From Capra hircus (taxonomy: Eukaryota; Chordata; Mammalia; Artiodactyla; Bovidae): 64,000 bases of DNA. The position numbers and the translations under genes were made by a program. The notes under the pieces are model-generated. The model searched no databases. It saw only the letters and a list, made by a program, of their open reading frames with translations, and was not told the DNA's origin. Location: assembly GCF_001704415.2 (NCBI RefSeq), contig NC_030820.1, positions 45,366,036 through 45,430,035 on the forward strand, read 5' to 3'. Below are positions 11,313 to 23,884 of this stretch, one piece after another (within the stretch, counting starts at the first letter, position 1; each line of letters begins with the position of its first letter).

Positions 11313-13796
11313 TATAACTTTGGGGGGACTGTGAAGACCTAACATGAAATATGTGAGTATGAGTCAATGTAAAAGCATGTTTACATTGTTTCCTCTGAAT
11401 TAATTCTATTTTGGAGCCTACCATGTTCATAGAGTGTCTGTACAGTTTTACAAGTCGTCAGCCAAAGTGGAACAATATCTTCTCCAGGGTAACCTTATCC
11501 CCTCCCTCCCACCACCTCTAGACAGCTGGGACCTCTACAATGACCTAGAAAAGACAAAGATCAAATCAATTGTGAGTCGCTAGGGAAGCTTTCATATCCT
11601 AGTAAAATAGACAGTTCAGGACAGTAAAAGGACATTTAAAAGAGATGTGGAAGAGCAGCGCTGAACGAGGAAGGGAGCTGTGAGAAATCTCTTCCCCTCG
11701 ACCTGTAGGAGGAAGGAACATCTCCTGTCCATCAGAAGTTCAAATCCACATTTATTCTTCCATATCCATGGGGAAAAGTCCTCTAGGCATCAGCAGTCAA
11801 GACTTCCAGCAGCCAAGACCTGAATACATCACTGATGAATAGTCAGGAATGGAAAACACCGCAACTGAAGGGCTCCAGAAGTTCAGAAGATGACTTGAAT
11901 AAAATGAAATCCAATCACTATCAAAAAAACAAGAGAAGGCTCTCTCAAAATTCCTCTGATGGTGCATGCAACCTGTATCCCTCCATGTTTAAATGGTAAA
12001 TATTTATAAATGTGATCCTTCTCAACATGGATAGTGAAAATATTTCCTTCTCTGACTTCTCTGATTGGAGTCTTTGCTAGCCTACACTCCCAGCCTGTGG
12101 ACCCCTTGGTTTCTGTTCAAGTCCCAGCTCAAATGCCCCCATAATATGATCATAGCAAACTGTGATCCTGACTTTAATCTGCAGTCCCTCAGTAGCAGCA
12201 CCACCCCATCCAATTCTTATGACATCCCACTGGGTAATAAAGGTGTTTGTATTCCATATACAAATGATTGTCTTAACCTCCCAGGTGGACAGCCTGGGAG
12301 CAGAAATGTCTGACTTACTGATGTAAAGTTCACAACTCCATCAGAGCACCTGAGTAGACACTGCAGAGTTACGTAAATGCCCTTGTTAGAAGTATATAGA
12401 TATTAATAATTCCCTGAATCTCAGCTGAAGGTGAAACTCAAGGTTGTTTATGAAAGAGAGAGAAATATTCGATGGCTCATGTTTAGCTGATGATGTGAGA
12501 AAGTAACAATTTCAACCAGAATAGAGAAATTGATACAAAGCATTAGACAAAAGTGAAGATGAAATGACACGGAGTATGGGGCTGATGAGAATCAACTGAG
12601 AGATTCATTGCTGAAAGAGGCACTCAGCTGACGGTAGGTGAGCTCCACCTCGTCACTGGGAACAAATACCCAGCATGAAATAGAGAATCAGAGTTAACAA
12701 GGCAGTACGCTAACAAGCAGAGAAAAATTATGTGCAATGCTTGAGGGGATAATAGGATTGGAAAAGAGAAACTGAAAGAGAAAGCGAATGAGGCAGAGAG
12801 GAGCTGTATAACAATCGTATCTGCAGTAGTTTAAGGGGTAACTTCTGCGTGTATGCAAGACAAAAATAGCACACTCTCAGGACTGGAAGTTATGAAGAGT
12901 GAGAGGGATTGGGGCAAACTTTGAACAGCAGGTCCACCTGTCAGACTGTCTCTTCAGAGTTGCCCTTTGGGACCTGCACTCAAGCAAAGCTCAGAGATGC
13001 AACAGGGAGAAGAGGCATGAGGTCCCATTTAATTTATCTCCTCCACGGTGAGAACATCCACGGGGGCAGGGTTCTGGGCCAGAAATAAACCATCTTACTG
13101 AGATGCAAAAAAAAAGACCAAAGATTACCAATTTCACTTGGACATTTTCAAGAGTTTCTGGACCATTAGGGACTGAATATTTCCAGATCACCTGGACCCT
13201 GACAGCAGCCAGGACTGCCCCCCACCAATTCACATTGTCCCCACGGTGCTGCCAACTGTCCCCTGTACCCCTATGTGCTCTTCCCACCTCGTGTTCTGGG
13301 CACTCAGGGTTTTACACTCTTGGATCTCAAACCAAAACCCATCTTTATTTGTGATGATTCACTTTTCATTTCTCAGCACTGGTGTGGCCTTGCACACCTC
13401 TCTGTGTAGACATTCCAATCTCCTTGCTTTACCTCAAGCCCACCACTTGACGCTCCTCTCTCGTGTCCTTAAAGGATCACCTCAAGTTCAGATCAAGGGC
13501 AGGTTCAGTCTGCTCCTGCCCAGAGGCGCTTAGAGTTCTCAGCTGGTTGGATTGGTGTTTGTGGGGTATGCAAGGAGTGCTGTGTGACCCCACAGCCATG
13601 GGGTGGCAGTGACCATTGTCCAGATCACTGGTGGCACAAAAGAGCTTCTCATCTTCGGGGTATTTACAGCCCCTTAGTCATATGGCCTGGAAGTCTTCAG
13701 GCAGCTTCCTGTGATGGCGTCTGAATAACCAGGACAGCCTCATCTCAGAATCCTTAGCCTGACTCTACCTTCGGAGACTTTCTCCACAGGAGATAA
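11313..13796. other. Mostly unassigned intergenic DNA
   Basis: No gene was recognised. The longest frames are 98 codons (12991-13287, minus) and 95 codons (13246-13533, plus), which overlap in part and look like chance. A possible L2 relic at 12110-12340 is listed separately. Confidence 0.5.
12110..12340 (-). mobile_element. Possible L2 relic, antisense
   Basis: gtcccagctcaaatgcccccat resembles the L2 antisense phrase ctctgctcaaatgtcacc. The rest is too diverged to align by eye. Confidence 0.3.
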
Positions 13797-14371
13797 CATT
13801 GTGTGATGACAGTAATACTGGCCTCACAGCACAAGTTGTGAAGTTTTCCTCCTTGTCTCTTTTTTGGAAGAGTTTGAAAAAAATTTCTCTATTAAATATT
13901 TGGTTGAATTTATCAGTGAAGCCAACTAGGTCTGGGTTTCTCTTTTTAAAGTAGTTTTTAATTACTAATTCAATTTCTTTGTTTTATCTATTCAGATTTT
14001 CTATTTCCTCTTGAGTCAGTTTCAGTAGTTTGCTCCTTTCTAAAAACATGTCACATGGTTTGAGTTAGCTAATGTGTTGGCATGCAGTTGTTCATAAGCA
14101 GTCCCCCATGATATGTGTTATTCCTGGAAGATGGTCAAGAAGATTTCCTGTTTTATTTCCAGTTTTAATAGTGAGCTTTTTTTCTTCTTCAGTCTAGCTA
14201 AAAATCTGTCCATTTCATTGTTTCTTTCCCATAACTGCCTTTTAGTTTGCTGGTTACCTATTGTTTTTCTATTCTCTTTCATTAATTCCCACCCTAATTT
14301 TCATCATGCTCTTCCTTTGTTTCACCTTGGGGTTAGTTTGCTCTCCATTACCCTGTGTCTTAAAGTGAAAG

Positions 14372-14754
14372 GTTCAGTTCAGTTCAGTTCAGTCGCTCAG
14401 TCGTGTCCAACTCTTTTGTGACCCCATGAACTGCAGCACACCAGGCCTCCCTGTCCATCACCAACTCCCAGAGTTCACCCAGACTCACGTCCATCGAGTC
14501 AGTGATGCCATCCAGCCATCTCATCCTCTGTCGTCCCCTTCTCCTCCTGCCCCCAATCCCTCCCAGCATCAGAGTCTTTTCCAAAGAGTCAACTCTTCGC
14601 ATGAGGTGGCCAAAGTACTGGAGTTTCAGCTTTAACATCATTCCTTCCAAAGAAACCCCAGGGCTGATCTCCTTCAGAATGGACTGGTTGGATCTCCTTG
14701 CAGTCCATGGGACTCTCAAGAGTCTTCTCCAAGACCACAGTTCAAAAGCATCAG
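14372..14754 (-). mobile_element. BovB LINE 3' fragment, antisense
   Basis: It starts with repeats of ttcagttcag, the reverse complement of the BovB tail, and ends inside the segment coding FELWCWRR, about 380 bp. The encoded C-terminal frame is open on the minus strand (111 codons, 14384-14719) but has no catalytic part. It sits within the antisense L1, in the same orientation as its host. Confidence 0.93.
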
Positions 14755-14953
14755 TTTAAGACCTTTCTTTTTTAATATAAGCATTTATGTATAAATTTCT
14801 GTTTACATACTGCTTTGGTTGTATCCCATAATTTTTAACATGTTGTGCCCTCATTTCATTAATTTCATAGTTTTTTGAAACCATTAGTTTTAAAGTATTC
14901 AGAAACTTCTCTTGTGATTTGTTGTTTTATCCGTTGGTTATTTAAGAACATGT

Positions 14954-15039
14954 TGTTGGTGATGGACAAGGAGGCCTGGTGTGCTGCAATTCATGAGGTC
15001 ACCAAGAGTCAGACACGACTGAGTGACTGAACTGAACTG
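14954..15039 (+). mobile_element. BovB LINE extreme 3' end
   Basis: Only the last 85 bp of BovB are present, from gttggtgatggacaaggagg to the tail gactgaactgaact. It is inserted into the L1, which continues on both sides (ttatttaagaacatgttg before, aatttcccaaatttcttcc after). It lies in opposite orientation to the BovB 200 bp upstream. Confidence 0.9.
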
Positions 15040-15361
15040 TATAATATTCACATATGTATGAATTTCCCAAATTTCTTCCTGTTATTAACTTCTGACTTCA
15101 AGCCTTTATGGTCAGAGAACATACTTTTTTAAATTTCAGCATTTTAAATTTATTGAAGTTGGTTTTATGTCCTCCTATGGTCTGTCCTTGAGGATAACGC
15201 ATATCCTTATGTTCTCAGGTGGAGTTTTCTGTAGGTATCTGCTCTATAGAGTTGGTCATCAGTAAGCTGTTAGTATTTCATTATTAAATTCTATGTGTCT
15301 CTGGAGGATAATAATGGCAAAGACTGGATCCAACTGCAAAGAACTCATAACTACCTGGAGA

Positions 15362-16761
15362 AGTAACTATTTGAGAAACTGATGTACAATAAGTACAGTG
15401 GCCACATGACTGGAAAAAGTCAGTTTTCATTCCAATCCCAAAGAAAAGCAATGTCAAAGAATTCTCAAACTACCACACAATTGCACTCATCTCACACACT
15501 TAGTAAAGTGATACTCAAACTTCTCGAAGCCAGGATTCAACAGTACATGAACCATGAACTTACAGATGTTCAAGCTGAATTTAGAAAAGGCAGAGGAACC
15601 AGAAACCAAATTGCCAACATGCACTGGATCATCAAAAAAGCAACAGAGTTTCAGGAAAACATCTATTTCTGCTTTATTGACTATGCCAAAGCCTTTGACT
15701 GTGTGGATCACCACAAACTGTGGAAAATTCTAAAAGACATGGGACTACCAGACCACCTGACCTGCCTCTTAAGAAATCTGTATGCAGGTCAGGAAGCAAC
15801 AGTTATAACTGGACATGGAACAACAGACTGGTTCCAAATTGGAAAAAGAGCACATCAAGGCTGTATATTGTCACCCTGCTTATTTAACTTATATGCAGAG
15901 TACATCATGAGAAACATTAGGCTAGATGAAGCACAAGTTGGAATCAAGATTGCTGGGAGAAATGCCAATAACCTCGGATATGCAGATGATACCACCCTTA
16001 TGACGAAAGCAAAGAACTAAAGAGCCTCTTGTTGAAAGTGAAAGAAGAGAGTGAAAAAGTTGGCTTAAAACTCAACATTCAGAAAACTGAGATCATGGCA
16101 TCTGGTCCCATCACTGCATGGCAAACAGATGGGGAAACAGTGGAAACAATGACAGACTTTATTTTGGGGGGCTCCAAAATCACTGCAGATGGTAACTGCA
16201 GCCATGAAATTAAAAGACACTTGCTCCTTGGAAGAAAAGCTATGACCAACCTAGACAGCTTATTAAAAAGCAAAGACATTACTTTGCCAACAAAGGTCTG
16301 TCTAGTCAAGGCTAGGGTTTTTCTAGTAGTCCTGTATGATGTGAGAGTTGGACTATAAAGAAAGCTGAATGCCAAAGAATTGATGCTTTTGAACTGTGGT
16401 GTTGGAGAAGACTCTTGAGAGTCCCTTGGACTGAAAGGAGATCCAACCAGTCCATCCTAAAGGAAATCAGTCCTGAATATTCATTGGAAGGACTGATGCC
16501 GAAGCTGAAACTCCAATACTTTGGCCACCTGATGCGAAAAACTGACTCATTGGAAAAGATCCTGATGCTGGGAAAGATTGAAGGTGGAAGGAGCAGGGGA
16601 TGACAGAGGATGAGATGGTTGGATGGCATCACCGACTCAATGGACATGAGTTTGAGCAAACTCCGGGAGTTGGTGATGGACAGGAAGGCCTGGCGTGCTG
16701 CAGTCCGTGGGGCAGCAAAGAGGCGGACATGACTGAGCCACTGAACTGAACTGAACTGAAT
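15362..16761 (+). mobile_element. BovB LINE, 1.4 kb, 5'-truncated
   Basis: This is the longest BovB here. It runs from ttgagaaactgatg through the reverse-transcriptase palm region and C-terminal tail to the ACTGA repeats near 16761. It lacks the endonuclease domain and 5' UTR. The upstream edge is uncertain by up to about 60 bp, and no target-site duplication is evident. Confidence 0.95.
15382..16603 (+). pseudogene. BovB reverse transcriptase, broken
   Basis: The first open piece (15382-16020, 212 codons) carries RT blocks including FIDYAKAFDCVDH, GCILSPCLFN and the catalytic YADD at 15979-15990. It ends at TAA soon after YADD because a few bases are missing near 16005 compared with the family. 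The second piece (16029-16358) covers the thumb-like region with SGPIT and HEIKR. It breaks at about 16339, where one base of the MYGCES segment is lost. The C-terminal part (16415-16603) is in a third frame. RTE elements use this enzyme for target-primed reverse transcription; this copy cannot make it. Confidence 0.93.
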
Positions 16762-19700
16762 TGTACAATGAAGGGTAATATTTGTGCTAGAAATTGTGAG
16801 TAGAGAAAATATTGTTCAGAAGTGTCTGATAAACTGAGAAATATGATATTTGAAGGACAAAAGATTTTAGGGGAAGAGGGATTTGAGCTGTGTGCATCAA
16901 AGATGGGTAGGATTTGCGACCACAGAAGAAGTAGATACAAGCCATTAAGAGTAATAGGAGTTAGAAACTGTGTGGTTAGCACAAATCAAACTTGAGAATT
17001 GTAGATTAACGGAGTTGACAACTGGAATGCAAATAAAAGATAAAGTGACAGAGAAAAGGGAGACAGGAAATTTAGAAATACAGTGAAGAGTGTGTGAGTG
17101 GCTGGTCATCAGTCATGTGATGGACTAGCATGACTCCCAACCACTTCTTATTTGGTGGTGCCGTATTTCATGTCATATCTTCTCTCTTGTGCCCTTTTTT
17201 ACACTTGGCTTGATTAATGCTCAGATTATTGCTTAAAATCTCTGTTACCCACCTGACCTCAAAAGTTATCTGTTTTTAAGTAACGCTGTTAAAAAGCCCA
17301 AGCCCCCACTTCCAGTCTGAGGGAGTATCCACATTCTTTGTCCTATGCCCTTAAATCTATCAACACTGATTTTATTGAATAGCTCCGAAACCACCAATAA
17401 TTGATCATTTTGACTTGTAAACACATTAATCTCACATGGCTCAATTTAATATGCTCCTTTCTTGGGCAGTTCCAACACACAAAGCCCTAAAATGTTCATT
17501 CTTGTTGGGGATTGAGCCTTTCCCTGCATTTCTTTACTCATTAGATTGGGGCTGCCCATCACACAAAGGAGCTGTGTGATTTTATTAGTTATAGGAGACA
17601 AAGGCACACAATCCTGGGTTCTCCTTTCATCCACATGCTCTGATTTACATAATAGATTCATTCCAAATTGTTTCTATTTGTCTCTCAACACAGCATGCTC
17701 CATATGGAGGCCTAATGAACACATTAACAGAACCTGTGGTGATCCATTTGTAAAGGACAAATTGGTTCCTCACTAGAAGAATCATTCCACACATATATCT
17801 ACAAGTTCACACACACACACAGCCCTGTGGATGAACATAGGCCATACCCATTTTAGGCAGATTTAATGCCTTAAAATCCAAAGTAGTATTTTCTTTCTCC
17901 TTTAATCTGAATTTACTTACACTTGAAGTAAAGAAGAAAAGCTGTTTCTAAAATGTTAGATTCATTACATTTGCTTTATTAACTCAAGTAATTCTTGATA
18001 CTTTTATGCCATGTCATTTATATGTATTATATAATGTATATATATATATGTATACATATAATATATACTTGATACTATTTCCAAGATTTCTTCCTGTTGT
18101 ATATGGTAAGAAATTTTGACCTGTAAATCTGAATGCATGTACACAGCTACATTTGATTGAATATATTATCAAAAAATGGAATGCTGAGATGAAAATGTGT
18201 TTTAATGAATGGTCTCACATAAACTCTTTCTGAAATGACAAGGTAGACAAATCACTTGGCCTGCTCTTGAATTTCTTTGTACTGAAACCAACAACACCAT
18301 TCTGCTCACAAAAACATTGATTATCCTAGTGTTAAGGGAAAAACATAAAAACCAGGTTTTAAATCATTCAGAACTAGAGAAAAGTGACTGTCTTTTGTGT
18401 GTTTCCTCAAGATTACCTCGTATTTTAGACATTTTTCAGCTGCTGTATTGTGGATATATATTGGTTAAAATTGTTTTTTTCTATTTGAGTTCCTATGAAT
18501 GAGTCTAAAAAGTTATTTTGTATGTAGTTGAGGATGTATAATCCCGAAAGGTTAATGAATCTCCACCTTCTTCAAAGCTGGTCAATAGCAGTCACCTCTG
18601 GAATGCTCGAATCTTTGCACAGGCCTCTCTCTCCGTCTTTCTCTCTGTCCACACGGATCCATGTCTGTATCTATCCCTGTACCAGGATCTATAAATGGAG
18701 ATATGAAATGATGGTTTGTTTTCTTTGTGAATTTGACTGGGCCGCGGGGTGACCAGACATTTGGTCAAACTTTGTTCTAGGTGTGTCTGTGAGGTGCTTG
18801 TGGACGAGGTGAACAGTTGGTCAGTAAACTGGACACTGCAGGCGGCCCTGCTCCGTGTGGGTGGGCCTCCCGCAGGTACTGGAGGAAAGCCTGCACAGAG
18901 CAGGACTGCGTGAGCAGGCGCTCTCTCCTGCTTGTTGTTGCGCTGGGTGTTGGGCTTCTTCCAGCCTTTGACTCAGACTCTCAGACTGAAATCACAGTGT
19001 AGGCTCTCCTGTGCTCCAGCCTGCAGACTGCAGACCCTGGGACTCCCGCGTCCATGAGCACTGAGCCAATTCTGTACAGCAAATACATTCCGTATCTTTG
19101 TATGTGTGCCTAGTAAGTGTGTGTGTGTGTAGTGCGTACATATGTATGTAAATGTTCCTATCGTGTGTGCATGTGCACAAACGCCTCCATGCATGTACAT
19201 ACACACCCCAACCCAAGCTCCCGAGAGGGTTAGGACACACTCCCTGAAGTCCTTGCTAGTTTGAGGAGGAGCGCTGTGGGTCGTTATCCAGAGACCCAGG
19301 ACACTAAATGCGATGATGACAGTCCATCACTCAGGCCTGGAGTGTGACACGTGTACTGTGGCTGGTTTGGGCCTCTGAGCTTTTACAGCAAACATAACTT
19401 GAAAGTTAATCTCATATTTTTTCCCTTAAGAAAAAAGTCAGCAGTTATGACACTCATTTATGCAGTGTTTTCTCTTCACTGTTGTCACAAATTCTGCCAC
19501 TCTTCCTGAATACTGTCTCTGCGTTGTGTTGCTAGGCAATTCCTGACATGACTGGATTTAAATAAACACGTGGACGAGCGCAAGTGACTGCATCCTCCAG
19601 AAAAAGCTGCAGCCTCCACCACCGAGCTCTCCTCATGCCACACTGAAGCCACAAGGGCCCCTTCACTTAGTCATAGCTACTTCGACATATTTGGAAAAGT

Positions 19701-20639
19701 TTTTTTTTTTTAATTTGATATGGAAACAGTGGTAAGATTTTTAAAATTGTAAAATATAAAAGGATATAGTTTTAATAAAAAATTGGAATTTTGCAACTAG
19801 TGATGGCTCATCACATCCCATTCCAAGAAAAATTTTAGTGCTGAATCTTCTTTATTAAACTTGATTTGCATTTTTAATGAAACTGATATTAATACCTTTA
19901 ATTGGTATTCATCTATTTTACTAATATTTCATGGGAATGAAATTTCTTATAGACAATATCTAATGTCTTTAGACCTCAGAATTGGTTGTTCAGAAATATT
20001 TACTAGAGACATATGTGAAAATCCTCAGCTAGACATTTTATGGAGCACAATGACAAAGAAAATGTAGTTCTCGCTCCAGAAAATTATAGTTGAATATTGT
20101 TATAGATACTCATTCTTATTTCACAGAGAACATGGCTTCATTTTATGGGGTTTTTTTCTATCTAAATAACATATGCTTGTTGTAAAAGGTAAATAAAATG
20201 AAAAGAAAGTAAGAAATAGAAATAACAATAAGAAAGAAAATATTAATCCATAAAAAATCTGACCCCTGACATGAAGAGGCCATCCTTGGCTAATGTGTCC
20301 TGGTCTGCACACATGGGCACCCATGGAAACAGGGTCACACCATCACACAATTGCAGCAAATAGGCCATCCCACTTTCAGCCCTCCCCAGCAAAGGCAGTT
20401 CCCCCAAACAGGTGGACACTAAAGCATAGATTCAGCTGCCAGACGACCCAGAAGGCAGTGGGGCCCCCAGGCCATCTCAGCTTCAAACTATCGGAGCTGA
20501 GGACACCCACATTCTAACAATGAAGGAGGTGAGGGACCATGTCGTTCGAGGGTCCTTCACTTCTGCCTGGAAGAGGGGTCACTCTCGCAGCTTCTCCCAG
20601 GCCCTAAAGTCAAATCAACTCGATAAATTAGATGAAATA
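16762..20639. other. Unassigned intergenic DNA
   Basis: No gene or dispersed repeat was recognised in nearly 4 kb. Simple repeats occur: a short CA run near 17810, the AT tract at 18019-18068 and a short GT run near 19117. No frame exceeds 120 codons or shows a domain. Confidence 0.5.
18019..18068. repeat. AT-rich (TA)n tract
   Basis: Interrupted TA dinucleotide repeats, including tatatatatatg and catataatatata. Confidence 0.9.
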
Positions 20640-20760
20640 AGAACGCCTTATATTTGTAAGTGCTATGAATGTTTCAAAGTGCTTTCCAGTTTATTAGCTT
20701 TACACAGCACCTCTCTGAAATCAGAACCCTGGAGAGTCTTAGCAGAAACAGAAGTGGAGC
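20640..20760 (+). mobile_element. Possible L3/CR1-like relic
   Basis: ccttatatttgtaagtgc followed by tcaaagtgctttccagttta resembles the L3/MIR3 phrase with tatatttgtatagcgctttac. It is short and diverged, so this is a tentative assignment. Confidence 0.3.
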
Positions 20761-21069
20761 CTAGTGCCCTCCCTCTACTCAGGGAGGCCTAGTTCTGGTG
20801 TCACTCACCCACGTGCAGTCCCAGGGCAAGGAGCCCAACACCCAGTGGCCCTCAAGGAACGTTTGTGGAGGAGAGACAGATGGAGTGAATGGACACAGCC
20901 TGGGGGACATCAGACGCGCATAAACTGTCACCACTCCTACCCCACCTGACCCCCACTCCCTCCAGTCTCCCCAGGGATGCAGAAGATACAAAGAGATGCA
21001 AAAACACTGGCATTTGTAGATTTTTGTGTGAGTGGATGAAATCAAGTTAAAGAAGGTGGAGCTGTGCCC

Positions 21070-21650
21070 TAAATCACTGCAGATGGTGACTGCAGCCATG
21101 AAATTAAAAAACACTTGCTCCTTGGAAGAAAAGTTATGACCATCCTAGACAGCTTATTCAAAAGCAGAGACATTACTTTGCCAACAAAGGTCTGTCTAGT
21201 CAAGGCTATGGTTTTTCTAGTAGTCATGTATGGATGTGAGAGTTGGACTATAAAGAAAGCTAAGCATCAAAGAATTTATGTTTTTGAACTGTGGTGTTGG
21301 AGAAGACTCTTGAGTCCTTTGGACTGTAAGGAGATCCAACCAGTCCATCCTAAAGGAGATCAGTCCTGGATGTTCATTAGAAGGACTGATGCTGAGGCTG
21401 AAACTCCAGTACTCTGGCCACCTGATGCAAAGAACTGACTCGTTTGAAAAGACCCTGATGCTGGGAAATATTGAAGGTGGGAGAAGGGGACGACAGAGGA
21501 TGAGATGGTTGGATGGCATCACTGACTCAATAGACATGAGTTTGAGTAAACTCCGGGAGTTGGTGATGGGCAGGGAAGCCTGGCGTGCTGCAGTCCATGG
21601 GGTCATAGAGTCAGACATGACTGGGCAACTGAACTGAACTGAACTAAACT
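21070..21650 (+). mobile_element. BovB LINE 3' fragment
   Basis: It starts at aaatcactgcagatggtgac and ends in gaactgaactgaactaaact. The C-terminal ORF is open at 21115-21438 in one frame and 21389-21637 in another. The shift comes from a 2-base loss near 21312 (cttgagtcctttgg where the family has cttgagagtcccttgg). No catalytic RT motif is present. Confidence 0.95.
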
Positions 21651-22849
21651 GACTGAGCAGAGGTCACACACAGTTGCAGACAGCTTCCTTTCACTGCCCT
21701 GAGGTGAGGTGTCCAGTGTGAGACGGTGTACTATTGTCACAGGGCCCATGGGGGAATCCTGGCTCACCTTCAGGGGCTCATCCTGGAGTCTGCTCTGGAA
21801 GCTTCCTGCATTTGTCTGGCACCTTAACTTTGCTGGTCACAGCAGATGCAAGTTGGGGACAGGACGCTTAAGAAGAACATCATAGAAACAAAATATTGTT
21901 TGTGACCAGAAATGTTCACTCAGCTCTGACAGAGTGGTACAGAATGCTTCGTGGGAGCAACAGTGGGTCTTAGTTATCAGGAGAAATGTCAGTGGAAGAA
22001 GATTTTAATCATGAAGTGAAGCCATTTTTTTTCCTCTGGATTTGTTGCTTCCAAGAAGAAAGTGTGCAACAAACTTAGGAAGAATTTATGGGGCATTTCC
22101 CACATCATATTTTATGCAAATTGTAATCATTCCATATGTTGTTTGGCTTGTTTATGAAGTTTGAGGGTAACTATTTAGAAAAATGCATGCCTAATGGTAT
22201 CCGAAAAAGCTTATGCTTTTAAAGAGAAACCCATATGTCACTGCTAACAGATACATTTTTCTAAGATATAGATTCTCCCTGTAAGTAATTTCTTCCTCCA
22301 TAAGTTGATTCTCCTTAACCACCTTGGCTTTGGTTTTATATTAAAAAGGCAAGCTATTTCATTGTCTGAAATGGGAGTTAGATTGAGTAGTACATTCGGT
22401 TATTCCTTCCTGTTCAAGTTTGTTGCAAAAAAAAAATCTCAGATTGTTTTTACCAGTGTTTATCACCAGTTGTACTAACATGAGAAATGTTATGGTTTTT
22501 TAAAGAAAAGCCTGATCTTTATGTATCTAATTGCACTAAAGATAACTATCTTTGCATCTGTGTGCCAGCCAACCAAATGTATAGTGAGAATCATAGTGAA
22601 ACAACTTGGACCCCACCCGCTTCCCAAAGCTGGAAGTGTGTTTTATCATAAATCCATACGTTCAGGAGTTGGTGCCTAGAGAAACAGAGGAGAAATGACG
22701 AAAAGAAATTGCCCCATTTCTTCAGTTCCATCACGGGCAGTTCCATGGGCCCGCGTGGGCTTTGGGCTGATTCAAGGAGGAACAGGATGGGGCTGAAGTT
22801 CCAAAGACCTGGGAGTCAAAGTTTACATGGCAGAACAATGTCATTCCTT
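21651..22849. other. Unassigned intergenic DNA
   Basis: No repeat or gene was recognised, and frames are short. Confidence 0.5.
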
Positions 22850-23175
22850 TAGAGGCAGAAGCTGTCAGTGTTGGGGGCTGAGGACAGAATGTAACTGTGT
22901 TTGGAGATGGGTTTTTAGAGAGGTGAGGAAGGTAAAATGGGGTCCCTGGGGTGGGCCCTGATCCCATAGAACTTGTATCCTTATAAAAGGAGGAGAGGAC
23001 ACAGACCTGCACAGAGGGATGACCACATGGGGACATGGGGAGAAGATGGGATCTGCACACCCAGGAAACTGGCCTCAGGAGGAACCTACCCTGCAGACAC
23101 TTCTGCTGCAGATGCCCCACCTCCAGGACTGGGAACAGCAACTCCCAGTCTGAGCTCCTGTTTCTGGGATGTTTT
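22850..23175 (+). mobile_element. Ancient LTR-like relic (MaLR style)
   Basis: gaatgtaactgtgtttggagatggg, then ggtgggccctgatccca, cttataaaaggaggagaggac, ggaggaacctaccctgcagac and cacctccaggactggg follow a well-known mammalian interspersed repeat. I associate that repeat with solo LTRs of the ERVL-MaLR type, but the family name is from memory and uncertain. No viral coding sequence accompanies it. Confidence 0.5.
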
Positions 23176-23210
23176 GCTTAAAGGAGCCTGAGCTCACTGA
23201 CACAGGGGTC

Positions 23211-23289
23211 AGTGGTGGGCTGCTGTCCATAGGGTCACACAGATTTGGATACGACTGAAGTGACTTAGCATGCATGCATTGGAGAAGGA
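23211..23289 (+). mobile_element. Bov-A SINE fragment
   Basis: gtggtgggctgctgtccatagggtcacac followed by gatacgactgaagtgacttagcatgcatgcattggagaagg is the 3' half of a Bov-A unit plus the start of a linker. Both ends are truncated. Confidence 0.8.
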
Positions 23290-23884
23290 GAATGCATTTG
23301 AGGGGCTCTGTGGGCTCAGAGGGATTCTACCAGGACAAATTCCCTGCGAGGTGTAACTAGGAGCAGCTTCCTGGTGGGTGACCCAGACCACAACCTCCAG
23401 AGGGGATCGATGGTCCTTAGAAGTTTACAGATGTGCGTGGAGCATAATGTGGGAAGTTCTGCTTCCTTTTCTGCCTCTGTAAACCTGCCTACTTACTGAC
23501 CATAAGAGATGACACATCCGTGAGAGCAGAGAGGAGAACACTGAGTGACCACAGCTATGAATCATGAAGCACGGCTACCGATGGTACCGGTATCCACTTA
23601 GTTCAAAAGTGTAGCCTTCCCACGATGTTCAAAAGTTTTAGTTGTGGCTTTGAGTCAGAAAATAAGAAATATAAATATATCAGGATTACTATTCCGGGGG
23701 TAAATTTTATGCATATTTTTCTGACTGTGCAGACTAAATTTTTTCAGTCACAAGATTTGAAAATGTCTTTTGGAATGCCAAGAGGAAGGCAAGATTTTAT
23801 TCTCAGATGTCAATCAGAATTGCTCTAACTTTTTAGCTCTTTTGACTAATATCACAAATATTTTCTTGGTATGGGAAAATAATC
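23290..23884. other. Unassigned intergenic DNA
   Basis: No repeat or gene was recognised. Confidence 0.5.

Larger units (their letters stand above)
13797..15299 (-). mobile_element. Old L1 (ORF2 region), antisense, interrupted
   Basis: The + strand carries the reverse complement of L1 ORF2: tactggcctcacagcacaag, aatttatcagtgaagccaac, aggtctgggtttctcttttt, later tggttgtatcccataattt, tggtcagagaacatac and tctgtaggtatctgctctat. It is diverged and its frame is destroyed, consistent with an L1M-age element. Two BovB fragments (14372-14754 and 14954-15039) interrupt it, and a third BovB begins where it ends. Confidence 0.85.
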
